Below are positions 46,622 through 55,080 of a stretch of DNA of 64,000 nt, piece by piece. A program made the translations under genes and the position numbers. The notes beneath the pieces are model-generated. The model worked only from the letters and a program-made list of their open reading frames with translations, was not told the origin of the DNA and ran no database searches. The stretch is taken from positions 124,001 to 188,000 of the forward strand of contig UCJU01000004.1 of assembly GCA_900472925.1 (NCBI GenBank), given 5' to 3'. This DNA comes from Hyphomicrobiales bacterium. GTDB taxonomy: Bacteria > Pseudomonadota > Alphaproteobacteria > Rhizobiales > Rhizobiaceae. Each line of letters opens with the position of its first letter. The first letter of the stretch is position 1.

Positions 46622-47416
46622 ATGTCAGGCGCGAACAACTATAAAACCATCTTCGATCTCAAGGGCCGCAAGGCTATCGTCACCGGCGGTTCGCGCGGCA
46701 TTGGTAAGGCATTGGCAGAGGCGTTGGCTGCGCACGGAGCGGATGTAGCAATTGTCGTTCGCTCCTCCATGGACAGAGCGCAGGCTCTGGTCAATGATTT
46801 GAAGGCCACCGGTGTCGACAGCTTCGCCATTCAGGCCGACGTTTCCGATGAGGGGGATGTGCAGCGCATGACCGACGCGGTCATTGACCGCTGGGGGCGC
46901 ATCGACATTCTCGTCAACAATGCCGGCATCGTGCTTCCCGCTGCGGCAGAAGAGTGCAGCCTCGACACCTGGCGACAGACAATGGCCGTCAATCTTGATG
47001 GTGTTTTTCTGGTTTCGCAGATTGTCGGCAGACAGATGATTGCCCAGAAAAGCGGTTCGATCATCAATATCGGCTCCATGTCGGGCCGCATCGTCAATTG
47101 GCCTTTCCGCCACGCTGCCTACAATGTCTCGAAGGCGGGTGTTCACATGCTGACCAAATGCCTTGCGACCGAGTGGGCCGAACACGGCATCCGGGTCAAT
47201 GCCATCGCACCCGGCTACATCAGGACGGAACTGACGGATGAGGTACTGAAAGAGCATCCCGATGTCGTGCGTGATCACTGGGCAAAAGGGGCGGTGCAGA
47301 ACCGTATCGGCGGCGTCGAGGAACTGGCCGGAGCCGCCGTTTACCTTGCAAGCGATGCTGCAAGCTTTACCACCGGCGAGATCATGACGATCGACGGCGG
47401 ACTGACGCTGCGCTGA
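46622..47416 (+). CDS. Short-chain dehydrogenase (keto-deoxy sugar acid type)
   Basis: A 264-residue SDR with cofactor motif TGGSRGIG (21-28), NNAG, and the catalytic Ser plus YxxxK in SMSGRIVNWPFRHAAYNVSK. The C-terminal GEIMTIDGGLTLR is typical. The ATG at 46622 has GGAGGA eight bases upstream, better than the TTG at 46616. In the oxidative L-fucose route an SDR oxidises 2-keto-3-deoxy-L-fuconate; that is the proposed role here. Confidence 0.87.
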   Translation: MSGANNYKTIFDLKGRKAIVTGGSRGIGKALAEALAAHGADVAIVVRSSMDRAQALVNDLKATGVDSFAIQADVSDEGDVQRMTDAVIDRWGRIDILVNNAGIVLPAAAEECSLDTWRQTMAVNLDGVFLVSQIVGRQMIAQKSGSIINIGSMSGRIVNWPFRHAAYNVSKAGVHMLTKCLATEWAEHGIRVNAIAPGYIRTELTDEVLKEHPDVVRDHWAKGAVQNRIGGVEELAGAAVYLASDAASFTTGEIMTIDGGLTLR

Positions 47417-47446
47417 CGCAAACGATTTCAAAGAGGAACGCGAAAG

Positions 47447-48568
47447 ATGATACAACGCGGTTATGGCGGCCCGCTTCGCTATGTTCAGGGCCAGGGCGTA
47501 CTTGGTGATCTTGCCCACTATGTCGAACCTCTGGCAAAGGCTGCACTCATCATTATCGACGGCTTTTTCTGGGAAACGCTGAGGCCAACTATAGAGGCGG
47601 CACTCTCCCAAAAGCACATCGCCACACGTTTCGTTCGGTTCTGCGGTGAGTCCACCGATGCAGAAGTGGCGCGCTGCATCGAAGAGGGGCAGGCAATCGG
47701 TGCCGGTGTCATCATCGGCATTGGAGGTGGCAAGGCGCTCGATACGGCAAAGATTACGGCATTCAACCTTGGCGCCAGGATCGTGACGGTGCCAACTATT
47801 GCCTCCACGGATTCGCCAACCAGTTCGATCGGCGTCATCTACTCCGCAGATGGCGTTTATGACCGGGTGGTTCGCTGCGGACGAAATCCGGATGTCGTGC
47901 TGGTCGATAGCGCTTTGATTATTCAGGCGCCGGTCCGCTTTCTGGTATCCGGTATGGGGGATGCGCTATCGACCTGGTACGAGGCCCGCTCCAATCTGGA
48001 ATCACGATCCAAAAACTACATCGGTGATGGGTATTCAACGACGATTGCGGGCATGCATATCGCCCGTGCCTGCCATGAAACGCTCATGCGAGATGGTCGA
48101 TCGGCATTCCACGCAGCGCGCGGCGGGAGGTTGACGCCTGCGGTTGAAAATATCATCGAAGCCAACACGTTGCTGAGTGGCCTCGGTTTTGAAAACTGCG
48201 GCGTATCGGCCGCGCACGGCATTCACGATGCGCTGACGGCACTGGAGCCGACCCACCACTTCTTCCATGGAGAAAAAGTTGCTTTCGGCGTGATCTGCCT
48301 GCTGGTTCTGGAAAACCGGACACCCGAAGAGCTGGAAGAGGCTATCGATTTCTGTATCGACCTCGGACTGCCGACCACGCTTGCAGATATGGGACTGCAC
48401 GATGTTTCGCCCGATGATCTTGCCATGGTCGGGGATATCGCCATGCAGCCGACGAACGTCATCCATTCAGTCCCGGTGTCACTCGATGCGAAGATGATTG
48501 CAGACTGTGTGTGGACCGCGAGCGCGCTCTCGGAACAACGAAAAGCGTCAAGGAGTGTCAGACGGTAA
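47447..48568 (+). CDS. GldA-type iron/zinc alcohol dehydrogenase
   Basis: A 373-residue enzyme of the glycerol dehydrogenase family. The cofactor motif is GIGGGKALDTAKI, and metal ligands are Asp in GMGDALSTW, His in SAAHGIHDAL and His in HFFHGEKVAFG. It is the last gene of the + operon and the second iron-type alcohol dehydrogenase in the locus. It may act on lactaldehyde, a diol or glycerol; sequence does not decide. Confidence 0.86.
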   Translation: MIQRGYGGPLRYVQGQGVLGDLAHYVEPLAKAALIIIDGFFWETLRPTIEAALSQKHIATRFVRFCGESTDAEVARCIEEGQAIGAGVIIGIGGGKALDTAKITAFNLGARIVTVPTIASTDSPTSSIGVIYSADGVYDRVVRCGRNPDVVLVDSALIIQAPVRFLVSGMGDALSTWYEARSNLESRSKNYIGDGYSTTIAGMHIARACHETLMRDGRSAFHAARGGRLTPAVENIIEANTLLSGLGFENCGVSAAHGIHDALTALEPTHHFFHGEKVAFGVICLLVLENRTPEELEEAIDFCIDLGLPTTLADMGLHDVSPDDLAMVGDIAMQPTNVIHSVPVSLDAKMIADCVWTASALSEQRKASRSVRR

Positions 48569-48710
48569 AAGAGAGAAGTTGCGATGTCGATTGCTGGCGC
48601 GGAACTTCGACGTCGTTGCTGTTCTCAAGGCTGTGGCATTGGATGGCGGTCGTTCGTCTGCGTAGTTGTCCCTTGCCTCTAAACTCGGCCCCGCTCGGTT
48701 TTTTTGCGTT

Positions 48711-48740
48711 CCTTCAAACGCATGACCAGGCGTTTGAAGG
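48711..48740. repeat. Perfect 11-base inverted repeat
   Basis: CCTTCAAACGC, loop ATGACCAG, GCGTTTGAAGG. The T-run lies before rather than after the stem on the + strand, so on the - strand the stem is followed by an A/U arrangement that could terminate antisense transcripts. Confidence 0.6.
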
Positions 48741-48773
48741 CGTTATGCAGTTTGGCTACGTCTTACGATTTGT

Positions 48774-48798
48774 CACGAAGCGAATGGCTCGCTTCGTG
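48774..48798. repeat. Perfect 10-base inverted repeat
   Basis: CACGAAGCGA, loop ATGGC, TCGCTTCGTG, located 33 bases after the preceding hairpin. Neither arm matches the first hairpin. Confidence 0.6.
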
Positions 48799-48980
48799 GG
48801 CGTGCGCGACCTATGCGTGCTGACCCTTCTCGTATCTGTCGCGAAAATAGCAGTATTTTCTGGAATATCTCTATTCTCTTTAAAAGCAAGATTTTGTAAA
48901 GCCAAAACATTGTAGGATAATTAAGTCGTTTTCCCGCATTTATCTGTCGTGATATCCGCTTCGTTTTATGGGCTCGGCTT

Positions 48981-50333
48981 TTGAACAGATTTTCCGGTAT
49001 GAGCCACTGCGGCACTCAGAAGTTGCACTTACGTGATCTTCAATTCATCTGTTTTGTTGCATTCCCTGTTGGTGCGGGCGTCACAGGTGTCTGGGCGCTG
49101 ATTTTTGCACTAATTCAAAACTGGGTGCTTGTTTTACTTTGTAGTCTTTTGTGTCTGGCCATATTGGCATGTTGGTGGGTGGCGAGAAAAGGGCATCTTT
49201 CGACGGGCATGCTGTTCGGTCAAGTGGCGTGTATTGCATTCGTTTTACACTTTTCACTGTGTTTCGATGTTCATAACGAAGTCGTCCCTCGGGTCACACA
49301 CATCTATTTTCTCATCATCGCTTTGGCGGGCTTCGTCAATTATCAACTCGCCCCCAGTCGTGCTCAACTGCTCATCATACTCTTTGCCGTGGCATGTTTT
49401 ACCCTGTTTTCCGCAACGCCGATGACGGTTGATTTCGGCACCCCTTTGACCGATGACGCTCGGACCATTATGGCCTGGATTCACGCAGCGACGGTGGCTC
49501 TTCTCCTTTGTGGTTCCGTGTTGCTGCTACAGCGGAAATTGGGTCCGGATAGCATGCTGGCCAGGGAATTGCGTTCCGCGATAGCCAAGGAGCAGTTCGA
49601 ACTGTTTTTCCAGCCGCAGGTCGATGGTGCGGGCAGCCTGATCGGGGCAGAGGCTTTGCTGCGATGGAAGCATCCACGTCTGGGTTATGTCGCACCCGAC
49701 AACTTCATCCCCATCGCCGAACGCGCCGGATTGATGCCGGAGTTAGGTGGCTGGGTTTTAAGAACGGCTGTCGAAACCCTGTCCCTATGGAGTTTGCGAG
49801 AGGACACGAGAGATCTGGTCCTGTCGATCAACGTCAGTCCGGACCAGTTCTTCAAGGACGAATTCTTTACAGATGTTATATTGGCGCTTGAAACGTCGTC
49901 CGTGGAACCGAGACTGCTTCAGCTCGAGTTGACCGAAACGATGTTCGTCTCGGACGTTGACGGTCTCGTCAGCAAAATGAAAGCGCTGCAGCAGAGAGGG
50001 ATCGGCATCGCGCTTGATGATTTCGGAACGGGATATTCATCTTTAAGCTATCTGCGACAACTTCCCCTGCAACAACTCAAGATCGACCGCAGTTTCGTGC
50101 GGGCCACTACGACCAAACGTGGCGCGCTTTTGGTGCGCAGCATTGCCCAGATGGGCCATGACCTCGGACTGGAAATTCTGGCTGAGGGCATCGAGACGGA
50201 CGAGCAATTTCAATTCATGCTCGATTGCGGCTGCAGCGCCTTTCAGGGCTATCATTTCGGGCGGCCATTGGCGCTGCAGGCATTTGAGGATCGTTTCCTT
50301 GAAGGTAGGCTTATCGGCGTCGGAGTTGAATGA
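48981..50333 (+). CDS. Membrane-bound EAL-domain c-di-GMP phosphodiesterase
   Basis: About 450 residues. Several hydrophobic segments fill the first 180 residues, followed directly by an EAL domain (about 195-440) with the active-site motifs AEALLRWKHP, ELTETMF, LDDFGTGYSS, LKIDRSFV, AEGIET and QGYHFGRP. All are intact, so it should cleave c-di-GMP to pGpG. No GGDEF domain is present. The start is uncertain: TTG at 48981 or ATG at 48999, neither with a clear ribosome site. It stands alone in a single-gene unit and is not obviously tied to the sugar operons. Confidence 0.9.
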   Translation: MNRFSGMSHCGTQKLHLRDLQFICFVAFPVGAGVTGVWALIFALIQNWVLVLLCSLLCLAILACWWVARKGHLSTGMLFGQVACIAFVLHFSLCFDVHNEVVPRVTHIYFLIIALAGFVNYQLAPSRAQLLIILFAVACFTLFSATPMTVDFGTPLTDDARTIMAWIHAATVALLLCGSVLLLQRKLGPDSMLARELRSAIAKEQFELFFQPQVDGAGSLIGAEALLRWKHPRLGYVAPDNFIPIAERAGLMPELGGWVLRTAVETLSLWSLREDTRDLVLSINVSPDQFFKDEFFTDVILALETSSVEPRLLQLELTETMFVSDVDGLVSKMKALQQRGIGIALDDFGTGYSSLSYLRQLPLQQLKIDRSFVRATTTKRGALLVRSIAQMGHDLGLEILAEGIETDEQFQFMLDCGCSAFQGYHFGRPLALQAFEDRFLEGRLIGVGVE

Positions 50334-50362
50334 CGGTCAGACGCCGATAAAATGATCCCACC

Positions 50363-52834
50363 TCAAATAGAGGTATCGGCAACACCGCCCAGCCAAAGGG
50401 CTGGATTTTCGATTGCGATGGTATGTCTGACATCAGCCGCGTTTGCGGCTATCACCAACTCATATTGACCAGGGTCAGAACGGAATGCCTTCGCTTCGAC
50501 GTCAAAGAAGCTGAGATCGCGTGGCGTTAAGTGCAAGGTTGCCGTTCCGGTCTCTCGGGCGTCCAGTTCGAGTTTTGCAAAAGCCCGCAGTTCCTTTTCG
50601 GGTCGTGAAATCGTGGCATCAAGCGCACGCACATAAAGCTGCACCACTTCCGAGCCTTTGCGGGCACCGGTATTGGTCAGATTCAGCGTGACTGTGATGC
50701 CGTCCTCGCTCATCACCGTAGAGGATACTTTTGGCTCGCCCCAGGCAAATTGCGTGTAGCCAAGGCCGAAGCCGAATGGGAACAATGGCGCAACGCCCCG
50801 TGTGTCGTGGTGGCGATAACCCACGAAGACACCTTCGTCATAGCGCACATGGCCATTCTGGCCCGGATAGACGAGCGGATTGCCGGTTATTGCTGAATTG
50901 TCCCCGAGTGACTTCGGGAACGTCTGCGGCAGGCGACCGCCGGGCTCGGCATCGCCGAACAGGACATCCGCCACGGCATTGCCGAGTTCCTGACCCGGAT
51001 ACCACATTTCCAGAACGGCTTGTACCTTGTCCAACCATGGCATCTCCACGGGTCCGCCGGTCTGCAGAACGACGATGGTTCTGGCGTTTACGGCGGCAAC
51101 CTTTTCGATCAGCTCATCCTGGCGTCCGGGAAGGCGCATGTCGGGCAGATCGAGCCCTTCCGTATCCCACTGTCCCTCACGCCCAACGAACAGCAATGCG
51201 ACATCGCAAGCGGCGGCCTTTGCAACAGCTTCTTCTATCGCCGAATCGCCAAGTGGCTTTTCGACGCCAAAGCGAATGGCCGTCAGGTGGATGCCATCGG
51301 CCGTCTCAGCGGGTGAGCAATATTCAATGATGAGAGTGTAATTGCGCCCCGCTTCGAGTTCCAGCGCATGGCGTTGTTCGCTGTTGGCGGTTCCGAAATA
51401 GTTGTCGCCAGGCACCCAGTCGTCGTAACCATTTACGACCAACTCGCCGTCGACATAGAGTTTCGCAAGACCCGCATTGGTCATGCCGAAGACGTGCTTG
51501 CCGCTTTCTTCCGGCACAAAGCTTGCAATGATCCGAGCGGAGAAGTTTGCCGGATCAAGTTCCGCCGAGGGCATGTCGAACCAGAAGAACTCTCCCTTGA
51601 CGGCAGGCTCGCTGTGAACCGGGCCGCCTTTCAATTCTCTGCCCTTGAAATAGTCAACATGCATATCGCCCGCAAAGACGTCGATGAGGCGGTTGTTGCT
51701 GCAGCCTGCCACATGATGGACGCTATTGGCGTTGGACAGCGCCGCACGGATGCCCTCAAGCGGGCTGACGGTGTAATGCGCGTTAATCTGCGCACTGCCA
51801 CCGCCCATGACGCGGGCTTCAGCTGCATTGGGGCCGAGAACGGCGATGCTATCGAGGGTGGTCTTGGCCAGCGGCAGCACACCCTCGTTCTTCAACAGCA
51901 CTGCACCTTCTGCGCCAATCCGGCGAATGAGGGCTCTGTCCTGCGGGAGGTCAAGAGAGCTTTCGGTGAGGTCAGGCACCGTCTCGAATGCGCCGACGCG
52001 ATCCAGAAGCGTCAGAATTCGACGGGCGGCCTCGCGCACGGTTTCTGCCTTCACCTCACCATCGCGTACAGCCTGAACCAGCTTGTCGCCACGGTCACGG
52101 GTCGGGCCGGGCATCTCGAGGTCAAGTCCGGCATTGACGGTGCCAACTGTTGAATGGGAGCCGAACCAGTCCGACATGACGATGCCATCAAAGCCCCACT
52201 CCTTGCGCAGGACCTGCGACAAAAGCCACTCATGTTCGCTCGTATAGGTTCCGTTGAGACGGTTATAGGATGACATCACCGCCATGACGCCAGCCTTCTT
52301 CACGGCCTGTTCGAAGGGCAGCAGGTAGATTTCACGCAAGCTGCGTTCGTCGATGTCCGAAGACATGGTTTGACGTTCGATCTCGGATTCATTGCCGGCG
52401 AAATGTTTGATCGTTGCCGCGATACCCTGGCTCTGAACACCCTGAATATAGGCAACGGCCAATGCTGCCGTCAGCAGCGGATCTTCGGAATAGCACTCGA
52501 AATTTCGGCCATTGAGGCCTGATCGATGAATGTTGACGGTGGGCGCGAGCAGAACGGATGCCCCCTTGCTTTTCGCCTGACCCGCCAGTGCTACGCCCAT
52601 ACGCTTGACGAGATCTGGGTTCCAGGTGGCACCGAGTGCGATTGCCACCGGAAAGCAGGTGGCCTTGACGCCGGCAACCAGAGAGCCTGCGCCGCGTGCG
52701 CCATTGGGACCGTCGGTCACCTTGATCTTGGGAACGCCGAGACGCTCAACCGGTACCGTTGTCCAGAAGTCGGCGCCAGCAAGCAGTGAAACCTGCTCTT
52801 CAAGGGTCATTTCGTTCAGGATTTTCTCGATCAT
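50363..52834 (-). CDS. Beta-glucosidase, GH3 with PA14 domain
   Basis: An 823-residue family 3 glycoside hydrolase. The nucleophile is D222 in GIVMSDWFGS, preceded by KHFAGNESE. A PA14-like carbohydrate-binding insert occupies about residues 395-515 (PEESGKHVFGMTNAGLAKLYVDGE), and a fibronectin-III-like domain ends the protein. No signal peptide is visible, so it is cytosolic and works on imported beta-glucosides. It lies 65 bases downstream of the transporter gene and probably shares its transcript. Confidence 0.93.
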   Translation of the reverse strand: MIEKILNEMTLEEQVSLLAGADFWTTVPVERLGVPKIKVTDGPNGARGAGSLVAGVKATCFPVAIALGATWNPDLVKRMGVALAGQAKSKGASVLLAPTVNIHRSGLNGRNFECYSEDPLLTAALAVAYIQGVQSQGIAATIKHFAGNESEIERQTMSSDIDERSLREIYLLPFEQAVKKAGVMAVMSSYNRLNGTYTSEHEWLLSQVLRKEWGFDGIVMSDWFGSHSTVGTVNAGLDLEMPGPTRDRGDKLVQAVRDGEVKAETVREAARRILTLLDRVGAFETVPDLTESSLDLPQDRALIRRIGAEGAVLLKNEGVLPLAKTTLDSIAVLGPNAAEARVMGGGSAQINAHYTVSPLEGIRAALSNANSVHHVAGCSNNRLIDVFAGDMHVDYFKGRELKGGPVHSEPAVKGEFFWFDMPSAELDPANFSARIIASFVPEESGKHVFGMTNAGLAKLYVDGELVVNGYDDWVPGDNYFGTANSEQRHALELEAGRNYTLIIEYCSPAETADGIHLTAIRFGVEKPLGDSAIEEAVAKAAACDVALLFVGREGQWDTEGLDLPDMRLPGRQDELIEKVAAVNARTIVVLQTGGPVEMPWLDKVQAVLEMWYPGQELGNAVADVLFGDAEPGGRLPQTFPKSLGDNSAITGNPLVYPGQNGHVRYDEGVFVGYRHHDTRGVAPLFPFGFGLGYTQFAWGEPKVSSTVMSEDGITVTLNLTNTGARKGSEVVQLYVRALDATISRPEKELRAFAKLELDARETGTATLHLTPRDLSFFDVEAKAFRSDPGQYELVIAANAADVRHTIAIENPALWLGGVADTSI

Positions 52835-52899
52835 GCGAGCCTCCGGTATGTATAGTTCGGGAAGCGCCGATCATCGGGAACGGCGCAATTGATGTCGCG

Positions 52900-54183
52900 T
52901 CAGCGCACTCCGCGCACGGGAGCAATGGCCAATGCGCCAAGGAACGCGCAGACGGCAGCCACGGCATAGAGAACGCCGTAGTTCTGGCCTCCAGAATTGC
53001 CGATAGAGAGTAGAATGGGCGCGACTGCCGGTGCTATGGATTGCGGCACGGCATTGGCGATGTTGAGAACGCCAAGATTTCTAGCTGCATGGGTTTCCCG
53101 GTCTGGCAGAATATCCACGACGAGCGCCTGATCGACCGCCATATAGACGCCGAACCCGATAGAGGTCACGGCTATACCGCTGTAGAAAATGGTCAGGTCG
53201 TTTGCGAAGACAATGACGACGATACCCACGGCATAGGTCATGGCGGCAATCAGCACAAACGCTTTGCGCTTGCCGATGCGGTCTGAAACGTAACCGGACA
53301 CGAAGGATGAGCCGACAACGCAAATCGCTGTGATCAGCGTCGAGACAAACATGATGTCGCCAATCTCGGCTTCAGCGATCTTCAGATGATCCATCAGGTA
53401 ATAGACCTGATAGGACGTGAGTACCGCAAAGCCGAAAAAGACCAGAAAACGGCTGAGCCAGGCGTAACCGAAATCGGGGTGCTTGATGGGGTTGACCCAG
53501 AAGCTTCCCAGGAGTTCCGAGAGCCCGGGCGCAGCGTGTTGTGGTGCATCGGTCACAGCGCGGTCTTCAATGACGATAACAAAGACCAGAACCGATATCA
53601 GGCCGATCGCCGTCGGCACGAGGAACATCGCGTTACCTGCACTGCCAGTCAAAGCCAGAATGGCGCTGCCAATCAGCAAGGCTATATAGATCGACATGCC
53701 GGCGAGGGCCGATACCAGGCCACGCTGATGCTCCGGCACTTGGTCGGGCACGGTGGCCACAAGTGCTGCCAGCATGGCGTTATAAGCCGTCTGTATCACG
53801 CACCACGCGATACCGATGACGACGAGGCTGGATGTATAGGCCATGAAAATCTGGGCAAGGCTGCCAACGACGACGCCGCCGACCAGCCATGGTTTGCGGC
53901 GCCCGAAGCGCGAGCGTGTGCGGTCGGAAAGCTGACCAAAAATCGGATTTGCCAGAAGAGCGAAAAGTGCGCCGAGGCCGAGAATGGTACCGAGGCTGGC
54001 GCCTTTGCCGACAGGATCAAGCGTATTGACCCGAATGGCCAATGTCATCGCGACCGGCGTCATGACGGCTGTGAAGAAGCCCACGCTGGCGAGCCCATAG
54101 GTGAGAATAAACGGCAATCCTACCGATTTTTCTGGGGTTTTCGCTAAATGCGGTACGCTAATATCAGGAGTTGCAATACTCAT
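52900..54183 (-). CDS. MFS transporter (glycoside/oligosaccharide type)
   Basis: A 427-residue transporter with about 12 membrane helices. The loop motif GQLSDRTRSRFGRRKPW is typical of the glycoside-pentoside-hexuronide/MFS sugar group. The ATG at 54183 is preferred because GGAGG lies before it. Together with the downstream beta-glucosidase it suggests uptake of beta-glucosides followed by cytosolic hydrolysis. The divergent TetR gene is the likely regulator. Confidence 0.85.
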   Translation of the reverse strand: MSIATPDISVPHLAKTPEKSVGLPFILTYGLASVGFFTAVMTPVAMTLAIRVNTLDPVGKGASLGTILGLGALFALLANPIFGQLSDRTRSRFGRRKPWLVGGVVVGSLAQIFMAYTSSLVVIGIAWCVIQTAYNAMLAALVATVPDQVPEHQRGLVSALAGMSIYIALLIGSAILALTGSAGNAMFLVPTAIGLISVLVFVIVIEDRAVTDAPQHAAPGLSELLGSFWVNPIKHPDFGYAWLSRFLVFFGFAVLTSYQVYYLMDHLKIAEAEIGDIMFVSTLITAICVVGSSFVSGYVSDRIGKRKAFVLIAAMTYAVGIVVIVFANDLTIFYSGIAVTSIGFGVYMAVDQALVVDILPDRETHAARNLGVLNIANAVPQSIAPAVAPILLSIGNSGGQNYGVLYAVAAVCAFLGALAIAPVRGVR

Positions 54184-54251
54184 TTTTAAAGCCTCCACCT
54201 CAATATGTATTTGAAACGGAGTCCTCCACCGAACGCCGTAATAAACCTACC

Positions 54252-54262
54252 ACCTACTAGGT
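54252..54262. promoter_or_regulatory. Operator candidate for the TetR regulator
   Basis: ACCTA-C-TAGGT is a symmetric element in the 208-base divergent spacer, with a further ACCTAC half-site at 54245-54250. It lies 69 bases before the transporter start. TetR proteins often bind short symmetric sites between divergent genes. Confidence 0.4.
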
Positions 54263-54391
54263 ATTAAGAGCGAGTCAACGTTTTTCTGCCCGCCGATTTT
54301 GGCAGAGTGGCCGTTTTCATTCCGAGCGCACGGTTACTTTTCACCTCTATTCGGGTTAAGGAAAACAATCGGCTAGGGGGAGTTGGGCGCG

Positions 54392-55033
54392 ATGGACGAC
54401 GGAAAAAAATCGATTGCTGCGGTGGATGAGCGACCGGTCAGACGGCGTAAATCTCCGAAGGGCGTCATCCGTCGAGAAGCGATTCTAACGGCGGCGATGC
54501 AGCATTTTGCTAAAGATGGATATCAAAACGCATCCTTTGCATCCATCGCAGCCGATGTCGGTCTGTCGCTGCCAGGTCTCCTCCACTATTTCCCGACGAA
54601 GGTGGATTTGCTTCTTGCCATTCTTGAGAAAAGAGACACCGACAGCACATCGGCTACTGGCGAGGATTACGCGGACTGGCGCAAAGTGCTGCTTGGCTTG
54701 ATAGATGTCGCAAAATCCAATCGGGAAATCCCGCATGTCGTTCAGGCTTTTGCGGTTCTGAATGCCGAGAGCCTGACGCAAGATCATCCGGCACGCTCAT
54801 GGTTCGCGTCCCGCGCAAGTCAATTAAAAGGAAACTTCATCCATTCGCTACAAAAGGGCATATCGGCAGGCGAACTTAGGTCCGATATCAACACTGAAGC
54901 CGTCGCTGTTGAACTTATCAGCATCATGGATGGGCTCCAGATGCTGTGGCTCAGGTCCCCTGAGGAGTTCGATATGGTGAAGGTTTTTTCGGACTATATC
55001 CACCGGCTGATCGCATCGATCGAATGCCGCTGA
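54392..55033 (+). CDS. TetR-family regulator
   Basis: A 213-residue regulator with a basic N-terminal tail and a TetR helix-turn-helix (AILTAAMQHFAKDGYQNASFASIAADVGLSLPGLLHYF). A helical ligand domain follows. The ATG at 54392 lies nine bases after GGGGGAG. Divergent from the transporter/beta-glucosidase pair, which it probably represses until a glucoside is present. Confidence 0.9.
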   Translation: MDDGKKSIAAVDERPVRRRKSPKGVIRREAILTAAMQHFAKDGYQNASFASIAADVGLSLPGLLHYFPTKVDLLLAILEKRDTDSTSATGEDYADWRKVLLGLIDVAKSNREIPHVVQAFAVLNAESLTQDHPARSWFASRASQLKGNFIHSLQKGISAGELRSDINTEAVAVELISIMDGLQMLWLRSPEEFDMVKVFSDYIHRLIASIECR

Positions 55034-55041
55034 TATTTACC

Positions 55042-55063
55042 GCCTCGCATCGAAATGCGAGGC
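55042..55063. terminator. Bidirectional hairpin with CGAA tetraloop
   Basis: Perfect 9-base stem GCCTCGCAT/ATGCGAGGC closed by CGAA, located between the TetR gene and the convergent hydrolase gene, nine bases after the TetR stop. Confidence 0.7.
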
Positions 55064-55080
55064 AGCATTTCTGAGCTTCT

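Larger units (their letters stand above)
48569..48980. other. Intergenic region with two perfect hairpins
   Basis: A 412-base gap between the gldA-like gene and the EAL gene. It holds a T7 run at about 48699-48705, an 11-base perfect stem (48711-48721 with 48730-48740, CCTTCAAACGC arms, 8-base loop) and a 10-base perfect stem (48774-48783 with 48789-48798, CACGAAGCGA arms, 5-base loop). The remainder becomes AT-rich towards the EAL gene. No convincing protein is seen; a terminator, small RNA or protein-binding sites are possible. Confidence 0.6.

Noticed and set aside
46625-47617. A 330-codon open frame opposite the SDR and GldA genes
   Set aside because: Antisense shadow of conserved genes with no domain of its own; codon-position bias of the sense genes explains its length.
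48511-48915. A 134-codon + strand frame across the gap after the gldA-like gene
   Set aside because: Its first part overlaps the gldA-like gene in another frame, it crosses both hairpins, and no ribosome site or family was seen.
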